A DNA stretch of 64,000 nucleotides from Nectonema munidae (taxonomy: Eukaryota; Nematomorpha; Nectonematoida; Nectonematidae): the NCBI GenBank assembly GCA_030549495.1, contig JAUIRK010000036.1, positions 243,501 to 307,500 on the forward strand. The letters run 5' to 3'. Each line of letters opens with the position of its first letter. Position 1 is the first letter of the stretch. The notes under the pieces are model-generated. The model had not been told where the DNA came from. It ran no database searches and saw nothing but the letters and a program-made list of their open reading frames with translations. Shown here in pieces: positions 1 to 11,143 of this stretch. The position numbers were made by a program, and so were the translations under genes.

Positions 1-1100
1 CAAAGGAGATTTCTTTCCTTCGATTTTTACTATTATCTTCATCATAACATTTTCAAGTAAAATGCAGCATCCAACTTAGGCTTGCTTCGTCGGCGTAATT
101 CTTGAGTCAAGGTTAGGTGTATTTCGCTTTCGTGAAATCCTTGAAAATGAATTTTAAATGTTCACAGAATATTTGCATCTCTATAAACTTTTGACTATTC
201 AAATTTTTTCTCCAATTTGCATAATACTTGATCGACATGCGCTCGACCAATTACTAAATCGGCCTTAAGTGTACAATTTTGAAAACCTATTGCCGAGGTT
301 AGAATTAGCTTTAGTTTTACGGTTGAGGTTAGGTTTTGTGTTAGCGCAATCGTACATATACACACATACTTTTAAATATACGTTTTTTGACATTCTTGAC
401 ACAAACTTTCCTATTTATTTGTATTAATACACGCCTAACACAAAAAACATGTGGATATGCATACGCGCATACCTATCAATACATGTATATACTACATACA
501 TATTGACATTAAACACCCATACACTGAAATACTTTGGACTGAAAAACAGCGGCATAGCCTATAAACGATACTGTGAATAGAAAACATCGCAAAATATACG
601 CCGTAGACTCTTCCCAGAATCCTTTCTGAATTGAAGATTCATCTAAATCCTAATTCCAGTCCTATTAAAAGCTACACTTTACGAAAAATTAATTCATTTG
701 TAAGATTAATTTGAAAGAGCGAGATCAGAATATGGATTTCAAATTAATAAACACAATTATTATTTAGCGCTGTTCAGTTCTTAAGTTCACTTCCCTCCAC
801 TGCCCTGACTTGGAGGCGTCCGCAAACTTCGAATCTGGAAAATGAAGCAGCAGGTTGTCAATTCGGTCTCAAGTATCAATATATTTAGATGCTGAATTGT
901 CTTGCCGACAAATTGTGCCTGAACCAGGTCATTTGAAAACTATTCATTTTTTCTTTGAAACGAATATTGCAGCTTCACAAGTTTAGTTCATGCGATCCCA
1001 TTTATTTTATAGGGCAGAAAAATTGCGAACGAGTTCATATAAGAAAAGTTTGCTTTGTATAATAATTTAGCCAGAAATTCTTTCAATAAGTGTGAATGAA
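1..1100. other. no gene recognised
   Basis: AT-rich sequence with no open frame or repeat end that I can identify. The missing 5' exons of the GDAP1-like gene could in principle lie here, but nothing resembling a thioredoxin-fold N-terminus was seen. Confidence 0.5.
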
Positions 1101-1105
1101 AATCT

Positions 1106-1430
1106 TTAAAATTTAAAGTTGTACCCAGAAATATCCTCTATTTTTTCATATGCCTTCCACATGTCGCTAACGATCGTACTACCTCGTAGAATGTTTTCCT
1201 TGATGCAGCTCTCCAGTGTACTCCGGTCTCTTAGCTCTACGGCATAAAGAAAGACATCTCTAGTTTCTTTACAAACGCCTTCAAACACCCACTGTTCCTT
1301 CAGCATTCTTCCTTGATTGTACTTGCTTTTAGCATAGACTGTTTTTATCAATTTCCACGGTTCAGTTTGGACCTCCAATCTTTACAGGGTTATTTAATAT
1401 TTCATGGGCACACACCTGAAACGAAAACGT
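1106..1430 (-). pseudogene. Merlin-type (IS1016/ISXO2-like) transposase fragment
   Basis: On the minus strand the frame reads KSKYNQGRMLKEQWVFEGV, then a stretch ending STIVSDMWKAYEKI. This is the pattern of the ISXO2/IS1016-like DDE domain of Merlin transposons (family: an ID/E motif, a KYN-R/GR-WVFGG block, then SDMW/GA-Y). Just upstream (about 1380-1420) another frame reads EILNNPVKIGG, the IGG motif that normally precedes the first catalytic Asp. The IGG-EID part and the KYN part lie in different frames, so there is at least one frameshift. No C-terminal part (the NHS-NFV segment) and no terminal repeats were found. It is a dead fragment of a plain DNA transposon. The family assignment rests on motif memory only. 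Confidence 0.72.
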
Positions 1431-1456
1431 TAGGTTAGATTAGGTCAGGTCTCAAT

Positions 1457-2183
1457 TAGAGCTTCTGTCGCGAGATTTATCGAGTCTCAATTCTCGAGAA
1501 TTTTAGAATTTTTTTATTTCTTGATTCTCGAGAAATTTTTGTCGAGACTCAAGAATTAAAAAAAAATTTATTATTGAAAACATGTTAACTTTTGAATAAA
1601 TATTAATGAAAAATAAATAATTATGTGTAATGCACGATCAACTTTTGAATATTATAATTTTGAAGAAATTTTAGAATGTGCAAAAAATATTTTTGATAAA
1701 AATTTTTCTCATTATTAGGAGCATGAAACTGTTATTCAATAAAGTCAAATTCAGGTCGAATCTGTTGATGAGTTTGAAGAAGAATCTCTAACTCAAAGTT
1801 TAAATAGAGAAATTAAAGAATTCATGTATGATAAAAAAGAAGAAAAAGTTAGTACAATAGAAGAACTACAGATGTTCAAACAAAACAAAAATTTTGATTT
1901 ATCAGAATCGGTGCAATTGTTAAAAAAATTCTCTTTTATGCATCTAACCAACTTCTTGTCAATGCGGAAGAATTTTATCTCCAAAACGATTGAGTTTGAA
2001 AAACGAAACTTTAAATACTCCTGTTTTTTTAAAAAGTTATTCTACTAATAAAACAAAATATTTTTTTCGTAAAATATTTTTAACATTTTTTAACTTCTCG
2101 AAACTTTTCTCGAATCTCGAGAATCATATATTTTTTTTCTCGTTTCTCGAGAATTAAATTTTATCGAGAAATCAGAAGCTCTA
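1457..2183 (+). mobile_element. short hAT element, copy 1 (internally deleted)
   Basis: The ends are inverted repeats starting TAGAGCTTCTG, followed by imperfect repeats rich in CTCGAGA. An exact 8-bp target duplication, gtctcaat, lies at 1449-1456 and 2184-2191, as expected for hAT. Inside, on the + strand at about 1755-2060, is a fragment of the hAT transposase C-terminus (ELQMFKQNKNFDLSES), then, in a shifted frame, LNTPVFLKSY, the dimerisation-domain end. The rest of the transposase is missing, so mobility would have depended on an enzyme supplied elsewhere. A second copy in the opposite orientation lies at 45353-46073. Confidence 0.88.
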
Positions 2184-2191
2184 GTCTCAAT

Positions 2192-2860
2192 GTTAACTTA
2201 CCTCTCGTAGATAGTTGTTTTAGTCCTCAACCGCGTCATGGCGAATGCCCAGTTCGGCACTGCAGAATTTTATGCTCGTGTATTCTTTTGTTGATAGAAC
2301 AAAAGACTTTCTTATGTTAATAATATCTCATTCTCTTCACTTCTTTTTTCATCTGGTTACAACGTTTGAAAAGCTTGTACACTAGCATGTTTCATCTGAG
2401 TTGTTTTCTGCCTTTATTAATTGTGCCTCAAAATTGTGGAATGAAGGCAAAAATCCTACACAAAGAAGTTCATGGATATATATATATATATCAGGCGGCT
2501 TGCCCAAGCTTTTGTTGACGCGGATGGCACATAGAAAAAAATTAGACAAAATCATTACACATCATAACCATAGGTGAACAGTAGTCCATGATAATCGTGT
2601 CTTGCTTTATACTACTCTTATGTTTCAAAAGATGCCGTAGAGCCTCATTTGACAATACTGAGGGCCGCAATTTGGACAACACTGATAGCAGCGATTAAAT
2701 CTCTAACAGTGGAAGAAATCCCTTTAATGAAAGTTCGCTTTCTTTTCCAATGGAATTTCATATGACACTGGTGTCTCACGGGTTTCACAGAGGATTGACT
2801 TCGCTTTTTGCTAAAGTCTCTTTACTGTGAAGCTGTTAAATTGATATATTCTTATTTCAG
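2192..2860. other. non-coding, upstream intron of the GDAP1-like gene
   Basis: No coding stretch was recognised. It contains a short (TA)n run at about 2480-2493 and ends in a good acceptor (cttatttcag) at 2851-2860. Confidence 0.5.
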
Positions 2861-3043
2861 GTTGTAACTCCAAAATTGTTTTCACGAAAGATTTTCCAGA
2901 GCAATACGAAAAGCAAGAGAAGATCATTCAATTGGTGAACAGTGCTCCGATTGGAGCTTTGTATGTTGGATTGTCAATGCATCCGGAATTGCAAGGAAGT
3001 GAAATTTCTGAGGCAGCAAAAACGCACCTATGCAAGTTTAAAG
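2861..3043 (+). CDS. GDAP1-like exon (first visible)
   Basis: The acceptor is cttatttcag and the donor is aaag|gttttt. The exon begins with the last two bases of a codon and ends with one base. It encodes CNSKIVFTKDFPEQ...HPELQGSEISEAAKTHLCKFK. Confidence 0.8.
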
Positions 3044-6000
3044 GTTTTTCTTTCAATCAGAACTTCTCTTATTTAAAAAGGAATTGCTATTTTTACGACA
3101 CAATCTTATCAACTAAGGCCGAAGTCTATTGTAACTTCTCTATGGGCAGCAAAACAATCGTACTTTGTATCTCACTTCTTTTCTTTTTTTATCTATTTCT
3201 TCTATAAATGATTTCTTTTAGTCGATTAAGGCCAGTAGGGCTTTAAATATCCAGAAAAAAAACAGGAGGATAATAAAAAACAATATTTATCTAACTTTGA
3301 TTTAAGAAATCAAAATGCTTTTTATTGATTTACAGAAGAAACATGTTATTTATTACAATGTCTTAATTTGACAAAGAAGTTACAATTAATGAGAACGTTG
3401 CGTTTAAAGTTTTTTAAAAGCTCTTCCAAACGGGGTTTTATTATTGACAGACAACATCGCATGTCGTGCTCCGGTGATAAACAATTTCGCTATTTATTTT
3501 TAACAGCCATTAAGACCTGAAAATGCAGTCTCACGCAAATACGTTGTTGGGAAAGGGAGAAGGGCCTTTGCTTGGAACCCAACCACTTCTTTTATTAATA
3601 AATCTATGTCCAGAAAGCACTCAAAGTTTCTGTTTTAAAATCATAGCTTTGTCATTTTTTATTTCAATTAGTTGCTCTTCTGATTGGTAGATATCTGAAA
3701 TTTCCTGAGGCAGATTTTCAATTTTCACATCAAATGGATTTCTGACCCAGCTATAATTGGACATATCTTCGGGAATGTATTTTTGGAATTCGAACATCAT
3801 TTTTTCCAGGTGTTGCACTACAATTTCTTTAACTTCATTAAAGGAAGCTTCATGAATTGTCTGCAAAATTAAAGTAAGGTTTGGGAAAATGAAGTTTTTC
3901 CAACGGAAATCTTTCGTTTTTCATAAGCTGAGCCACGCTTTGAATGCTGTCAACTTTTCTGCTGTTCCTACCAGTGTCTCATTTTGGCATTGCATTGTTG
4001 TATTCAAGTTGTTAATTTCTGTAAAAATGTCTGTGAGGTACGCCAATTGTAAAAGCCATTTTGAATTGTCAAACCAAGAAGCAAGTTGATGTTTTTGATA
4101 CACCAAAAAAATCTGAACTTCTAATCTCGTTTCCAGTAACCTCTGAAGAACTTCCCTTGAGATAACCATCGAACCTTAGAATGGTAGAGCAAATGGGTAT
4201 GTTCTTACCCAAAATTTTCGCACATCCGATTAAAAATTCTACTCTTTAGTGATTTAGATTTAATGAAGTTAAAGATTTGAATGACTTCTTTCATTACAAC
4301 ATTTAACTCCTCAGCTGGTGCACCATCACAACACACACTGTAACATTGATTCTAGGATAGTCCTTCATCTTTTGAAAAAGAATCCATCATTTTAAATATA
4401 TCTTCACCCGTTGTGGTAGTATGAAGCGGCTCGCAAGAGAGAAATTCTTCTTTCATATCGTCTGCTCCTTGAAATCTTACATAGACCATCAATTGAGCAT
4501 CATTACTAATGTCTATCGATTCATCCAACTGAAGACACTCTCCGAATTGACCACTTTTTTTTCAAAGATTCAATTAATTGACTTTTGATACGGTTTGACA
4601 TGTCAACAATGCAAGAATGAACTGTATTATGGTATCTCTTGGATTTTCCTAGCAGGCTTCACTAAATCTTCTCCGATTGTGTGGGACTTTTTCTCTTTTG
4701 CAATTCTCCAAGCTGCCACGAAAGTTGTCATAGTAGTAGAATGGAAAAGGGGAAAAGTCCTTTGTTACTTTGCGTATGAAATCTCTGGCTTTTTATTTTA
4801 ATTTCCTTTTTCTCGAAGAATTTTCTGTCACTGTTAGAAAAAGTAGCACGTTTAGCTTCAAGATGGCGCTTCAATTTATTTTCTTTCATCGCCCCGTTGC
4901 TAAGCACTTCCATACATAAAACGCATTGGGGCTTTGATACACCATGATCTCTTAATTCTGTAAATCCCAGATTGACAAATTCTTCTTTATAAAGAGTTTT
5001 TTAATCCATAGTGATGAAATAAAATCAAAACTATGATAAATTAATCCCTTGCTCGCACCTTCAAGAACAAGAAAAAATGGAATGCATATTAGCGCTGACA
5101 ACGCTCTTTTATTTCCCAAATTTATTGACATGTATTGACAAATATTTACTGTAAATGTGCCAGAGTTGCAATACTTCTGTTAATTGCGCTCTCGCTATAA
5201 CATAATAGAAACTAGGTAGGCAGGCACTTGGTATGCATTGCATTGTTTTTACTTGCAATTACAAGTGTATGCACTTTGCATGGACGAGAAGAGAATAGCC
5301 AATTGATTCGTAAATTTATTGATTTCTACTCGTATAATTAAGTTTTATTTTTGTTATTTCAAGATTTTTTTATCTTTCCGTTTTTCTCATTGGCTCTTGG
5401 CCACTTTAAGAAATATTTAGTTTTATGAAATATTCATTTAAATGAACATTAAAAATGGAAAAAAACGTTTAAAACTAAAAAAAATAAATATAAAACATTT
5501 TTGTATAACTTGAAAAAATATAACCTTACAACATGGAAGCTTCTACAAATATTTTTTTGCCAATTTGATAACAATTTCTCATAATGGCATTTTCTGCGTC
5601 TAGAAGGACTTGTTTGTTCTTTGATTTGATCTTTTTTCACACCAACACTGCAACTTCTTGTGTCTTTCAATAAACTTCCTTTTTCTTCATATTAAATTCA
5701 AGTTGTAGAGACAAATTTTTAATAAAACTACTGCGATATTCCAAATAATTTTTCTCTTATCTATAAAAGGATAATAGAAAACTGTCAAATAAATATTCGC
5801 AAGAATCAGGATCACTTTTTTCACTTTTTCAATTAAGTGACAAGCTAAATTGTGGCTGGTAAATTGCTATAAAAGTAGACTAGTGTACATTTGGAGTTTA
5901 TGCGCGAATGCAAAATAATGAAAAGATGAAGTTTGTAGTGTTCTATACGCCATATTTCATGATTCATAGCGACGCAAAACAATACAAAGATTCCGTTTAA

Positions 6001-9000
6001 AACAAACTTTTTATTGCGTTACTCCGTGATCTTGAAATCGACATTTCAAACTCTTTGAATCTTCATGTTAACATCCTTTTGAGGTGAGTGAGAAATGAAT
6101 GGAAGAACCCAGAAAAGTTCTATTATACAACAGTGAAAAAAATTTGATAGATGAATCGCTTCAGGGACTTGAGCTCTTGAGGCTGAATTGGCCTACTTCT
6201 TATGAAGAGGGGTATAATTTTGAATAAATTTTTAGAAGCTTTTCTGAACAAACCAGCGCACCTGAAAATGCTTTCAGCCAAGTATCCAGAATTTGCTTCA
6301 GTCTACGATGAGAAGTATAAAATGGCCGAAAAAATGAAAGCTGGCTTTTCTAAAGAACAAACGAAGGATGCCTTGTTTGAGTTGGATAAAATCTTGGGCA
6401 ATTTGGAGTCTTCTCTTGCTAAGGGTAAATTTGCTTCCGTTTTTGCTATCTGCATTAAATCAGCCACTTTTTCCATTGTTTCATCTACATCATCTAAATC
6501 AGTATAACTGAGATGAACTATAAACTTTGATCTTCTTATATTTTGATATTAAAACTGGCAATTCGATATCTTATAAATTTAATTTCTATTTTCCAAATCA
6601 TTATATCTTCCAGTTATAATACTTAAGTATAATAAACATTGTCATCTCTCAAATCATTTGTTGCCAGTGGAATGTCAATTTTTAAAAATATTGCAACCAT
6701 ATTGGTTCTTTTGCCAATAAATCACATTTAAAAAGAGTAAATAAGTTTGTCTTTGAATTGAGTACTATTTTTTTCCTATTTGTAAATGTGCAGTTTTCTT
6801 AATGGCCCCAAAAGCAAAGAAATTTGACGCCTCACTTTAAATTTCGTTTTACTGCACTAAAGTCTGGTGGAGAAGAGGAACATAAGTGTTCTGAAGTGTT
6901 AGTATCCACTTTTCTAAAGCCCGTCAAGTGAAGCTTGCGCTGGTAGTGAAGCACTCGAGTTCGGTGAACAAAATTATTGACTGAACGATTGCACAAATCC
7001 ACGTTTGATTAATAACATAGGAATGTTTTTGCAAAATATTATGTATGCTTTGAAAAGCTTCAAAAAATATCTGTTGTCAAAAACTCTCACAACATAACAG
7101 AACAGTTGATATTACCTTGCTGCAAAGATATATTGAATGTACTAAGAAGTTCTGAAGTTGAAACATATCTTCCTGTCAAATGATAACGTTAGAAGACTAA
7201 TAGGAAAGATGTCTGATGGCATGTCATTTGTGGTTTTATTGATTCGGAATTCGATTTTCAATTTTTTTGTTCAGATTGATGAAACGATGGATGCTGCAAA
7301 CTTGTCCCAGCCTTGCTTTTACGTACAATATGTATATGACAAAAACCTGGTAGATAATTTTTATTTTGAAAAACTCAACAATAGAACAACTGTAAGAGAA
7401 ACATTTGACAAAGTGATATTTTTTTTACAGCACATGGTATTAAGTCAGAATCTGGCTAAGCAAAAATCTTCAGGTGTAATTGGTACCCAGTGCGCCGAGC
7501 CATATAACCATACCCGATGTGAAAAATGTTTTCAATGAAGTCATTAAGACAGTGTATTTCATTAAAGCAAATGCTCCAAATCTTGTTTGTTTTCAGATTT
7601 AAAAAACTCTTGCTGCACTCAAACGTGAGGTGGCTTTTCAAAGGAAAATTTTTCAAGCAATACTATGGAAAGAAATCCACCAATTTCTGAAAGGCAAACT
7701 TGACATGCATGTAGAATTTTCTGATGTCCGTTTTCCTATATTTCTATCATTTTTAGTAACCATTATTTGAATATATGAATATGAATTCCTTTATCCTTGC
7801 TATGCAAGGAAAAGAAATCAAAGTACTCCATTGTATACTTGCATTATTTCACAAGGAAAATTTTCCACGATTTTCGAACATATTTGTTGATCAAAATAAG
7901 ATTTTCATTAATAAAAATGTCCTGGAGGCCATAAAACACCGTGTAGCATGCCAAGAAATTTTTCTTTATTTTCTTAATCTACAAAAATTTGAAAAATACA
8001 ATCAATTTATCAAAAAACCTGTTCATAATCTCGATTAGTAATTTGGCTTTAGAAGACTTCTTAATTCAAGAACAGTTTATTGATTTGGTTAATGATTGAG
8101 GAGGTACAAAACATGTTTTTCTGAAATATCTCATATCGATTTTTTTCATTGAAATGGGAGAGTCCTATGCTTGCAAAGATTGCTCTGATTCGATTTGTCA
8201 CTACATATGAGTGTGAGTAGGCGTTTTCCATGCTACTTGCCATTGAAACCAAATCCCGAAGCAGATTCGATGTGAGTAATCATATAATAGTTGCATTGGT
8301 CAAAACAGCCAAATTTAGACAAACTGGTTTAGACAAAGTAGATGCCATCCATACCATTGAGATTTGGATTGTTCAGACAATTTTTGAGTAAATAATGGTG
8401 TCGATTTTTTAGTACAGTAGTTTATATGTTGATTTATTTTTTTTAAATGAGACCTCGAGCTATTAAAAAATTATAGTTAGACCGCTACACAGAAAAATTT
8501 TAGAAAGTTTGTGAACAACTCTTCAAGCTCAACAAGGGAACAAAAACATTAATATATGATAGATTACTACTCATCAGATGTAATTAAGTCTTTATCCCTC
8601 CTTATTGCCATTTACCAGTTATTGAAATGGAAGGTCGCAGTCTACCTGTATAGTCCATAAGATATGTTATACTCTAACGAAGTGAATGTTTTATACCATG
8701 ACTAAAAATAGTCTCTTTTGTAAATCTTTAGGGAGCTGAATTTTTGATTGAATCGATTTTATATTTGTTGTTCGAAGGTTAAACATGTCTTTGTCTTCTA
8801 TAGACCATATGGAAAGGGTTGTATTAGAGGATTCATTGGTAATACAGCCAGACCTCCTTTTTCCAACATCAGATTATTCGACAATCCCACTATCCGATGC
8901 AATATTGATTAGGAGCAAAAAATATTTCTCAGCCTCTCATCTCACTAATTGCCAACACGCGTGGTTCATAGCAAATAAATTGGTTAGTTGGATTGATCAC

Positions 9001-10135
9001 TCTGTACTGAGATGCATCGTTGCCTAAAATTAAATTTAATTTTTTTGTTTGAAAATTTATTTAGGCTATGGGCCTATGAATTGACAGATGTGGAGCCGTG
9101 AATTTAAATTCGGCCATTTTAAATAGACATTGAAGGTTTAAAATTTTTGGAAAAAAAATCTACAAACTTTAAATTTATATAAATTAGCTATTCTAATCCC
9201 TAAGTTATACGCTAAAAATTACATGAAAATTATATTATGTGTACTAAGTTTTATTAACAAAAATTTTAAGCAAAGTGTAAAAACATTGGCAACTATTCTA
9301 AGAAATCTTGGAAAAAAACGAATATCTAAGGATAAAGATGCGCTATATATTTGATTTCATGAATAAAAGATTTGATTGTTTAAATTATCCCCGTCGCCCA
9401 CTTCAATTACGGGGTGGGGGGGGGGGGGCAAAACTGTTTTTAATGTGGCCGAGAATATAAGAAAGTGTATACATTTATATATTTCAAAGGAGTTTCAAAT
9501 GGACAAAATAAATTCCAAGGCTCCTAGATCCCCTGCCTCCCTCCTACGCGACCGGCTTGGTACTTACAGTAATTAATAGGGATAAACCTTTTTAGCTTTA
9601 AATTATAGAGTTCTTATATAGTTATGTGTTGTAAAAAACATTTGCCTCACTCAAAAATGCATGGCCTCTTATTAAATATCCTCTGTTTAAATATAGCTAA
9701 ATTTCTCTAAATCTGCTCAATTTCCTTTTAAAGCAAGACATGTGAATAAAGAAATTTGAATTTTCGCGCCCCCTAGGTTAAGAAGAATCAGAGCTTTAGA
9801 GGGAAACTAAAAGAACGCGTAGCTTTCACCTTTTTTAATCTAATTTTCTAATGGCATTGTTCACTATTTTTTCTTGTAATATTATTTAGCAGTTTGTGAA
9901 ATGGCTAAGCCTACTAAATCTCATTCCCATTTAAATAGATGAAGAATATGCTTTGTGTGATGCTGTGACCATCTCCGACATCTTCGTCACTAATTTGCTT
10001 CAAAAAGTGGCGGAATCAGGTTTTGCTGGCATCTCATGGGCCAGGCCTGCAGATTCACCTCACCGCCCCACGCTGAATCGCTACTTCCAAAAGATGTCTG
10101 GCATGCCCTTTTACGCAAAAACATATGCTTGCTGA
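2861..10135 (+). CDS. GDAP1-like GST-fold protein, last three coding exons (spliced)
   Basis: Three exons (2861-3043, 6236-6424, 9939-10135) join with matching phase: each ends with one base of a codon and the next starts with two. Together they give about 190 residues. Diagnostic pieces are NSAPIGALYVGLSMHPEL (GDAP1 family: P-I-A/G-A-L-G-HPEL), an alpha-helical linker with a repeated KML..KY..VYDEKYKMAEKM pattern, a LFELDKILGNLESSLAK helix, then DAVTISDIFVTNLLQKV and RPTLNRYFQKM, the GST C-terminal 'T-ADI' and 'RP-L--Y' signatures. GDAP1 proteins are GST-fold proteins of the mitochondrial outer membrane linked to mitochondrial shape. The hydrophobic C-terminal anchor of vertebrate GDAP1 is absent here; the protein stops at YAKTYAC. 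The N-terminal thioredoxin-like part is not in view. A broader GST relative is possible. A candidate poly(A) signal, ATTAAA, lies at 10272. Confidence 0.82.
3430..5009 (-). pseudogene. hAT transposase remnant (ZBED5/Buster-like) in GDAP1-like intron
   Basis: Minus-strand pieces appear in the usual order. A BED-type zinc finger start lies at about 4970-4800 (VSKPQCVLCMEVLSNGAMK, then NKLKRHLEAK). A catalytic-domain region at about 4560-4330 has LQLDESIDISNDAQL and then CDGAPA. The VRWLSQGKFF block is at about 4170-4120, LAYLTDIFTEINNLN at about 4060-4010, and the C-terminal end at 3866-3430 (PEDMSNYSWVRNPFDV, then LSQQRICV). Frames shift many times, including a stop two codons after the likely start, so the copy is inactive. 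It lies antisense inside the intron of the GDAP1-like gene. Terminal repeats and a target duplication were not found. Confidence 0.85.
6236..6424 (+). CDS. GDAP1-like exon (middle)
   Basis: The acceptor is atttttag and the donor is gctaagg|gtaaat. It encodes EAFLNKPAHLKMLSAKYPEF through LGNLESSLAK, predicted to be all helical. The joined codon with the next exon is g+at = Asp. Confidence 0.82.
6880..8410 (+). pseudogene. hAT transposase remnant (ZBED5-like) in second GDAP1-like intron
   Basis: Sense-strand pieces in order: LSNDNVRRLIGKMSDG at about 7173; FFVQIDETMDAANLSQPCF at about 7266 (family: F-IQLDESTDVA-LSQ); LLHSNVRWLFKGKFFK at about 7607-7660; MQGKEIKVLHCILALFHKE at about 7800; and the hAT dimerisation end (YECE, then AFSMLLAIETKSRSRFDVSN) at about 8200-8280. 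There are several frameshifts and stops, including one inside the dimerisation motif. It is related to, but not the same copy as, the antisense remnant in the previous intron. The 5' boundary is uncertain and no terminal repeats were identified. Confidence 0.85.
9939..10135 (+). CDS. GDAP1-like terminal exon
   Basis: The acceptor is ttaaatag. It reads DEEYALCDAVTISDIF to PFYAKTYAC and stops at TGA 10133-10135. It holds the GST C-terminal signatures (T-SDI and HRPTLNRYFQ). Confidence 0.85.
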
Positions 10136-10577
10136 GTTTTACTTTTTGATTGGAATGCTTGTGCTCAGATTTAAAACCTCCTATCACACAATACTCTTCT
10201 CAAATTATTCTATTTTTTTGGAATATTTAATATTTATTATTCCTTTTATTTAGTTTCAGAATTATAATTTAATTAAAGATGAATTTATTTCTTTTGAAGT
10301 TTTATTCACTATGGCATTTTTTCTAATGGTTGAGTTAATTCACAAAAACTATCTCCTAAAATTCTATAATCATTTCTTCATTCTTTGCGACGCTATCTTG
10401 AAAAATGAATCTTCTTCTTCCAGGCTTCGATTTATCTTCCAAATTTTTCAAAAATAGTAAAACACCCTTGACTTTGGCACATTTTAAAAATTTGTTTGTA
10501 TGTACACATTAACATACCAGGAAATATTTTATTTGGAAGGCCCTAATGCGGCACCACTCTCTATAGTGTATATGCAA
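10136..10577. other. 3' flank of the GDAP1-like gene
   Basis: Probable 3'UTR and flank. ATTAAA at 10272 is a candidate poly(A) signal. Nothing else was recognised. Confidence 0.4.
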
Positions 10578-10585
10578 AACTAGAA

Positions 10586-11135
10586 CAGTGATTTTTAATA
10601 GTTTTTCCCTCATTTTTTTGGAACTGAAATTTTATTGTGCCTATCAATTTTATTTTCGAGGGATTTTTTTCCTAGGCTATTTTTTATTTGTTTCCTCAAT
10701 TAATTTTTTATAATATCAATTTTTAACTCTTCTTATCTATAAAAAATAAATTGAATCTTATAAAATATATTTTATTAGTTAAAAAAATAAAAAAAATTTA
10801 TTCCAAAAATATGTTGTTTAGTGCCTTGAACTTGATGCTTTGAAACAAAGCTTCATATGTCAGGAGGTTTCAATGAAATCAATGCCAATCTTAGATCTCC
10901 GATAGTAAACAACACGACTGAATGCTTTAAGAGTAAAATAAAAAATAAATGATATTATAGTTTCTTTTTGGATAGAGCTTTTTGACATAAATATATCATA
11001 TTTTCAATTTCGGAACCTTTCCTCTGCAAATAACATTTTTTTGTGGAGCTTCAAATTGAAATATCCTTACATGGGCCGCTTTAAAAATTTTGTGGACGCC
11101 GTGGAGCTGCACATGGACCACGTTTAGAAAAACTG
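10586..11135. mobile_element. non-autonomous hAT element (about 550 bp)
   Basis: The left end begins cagtgatttttaa. The right end, read in reverse, begins cagtttttctaaacgtggtc, typical of hAT termini. The flanks carry an 8-bp duplication, aactagaa (10578-10585) and acctagaa (11136-11143), matching at 7 of 8 positions. No transposase sequence lies inside. Confidence 0.7.
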
Positions 11136-11143
11136 ACCTAGAA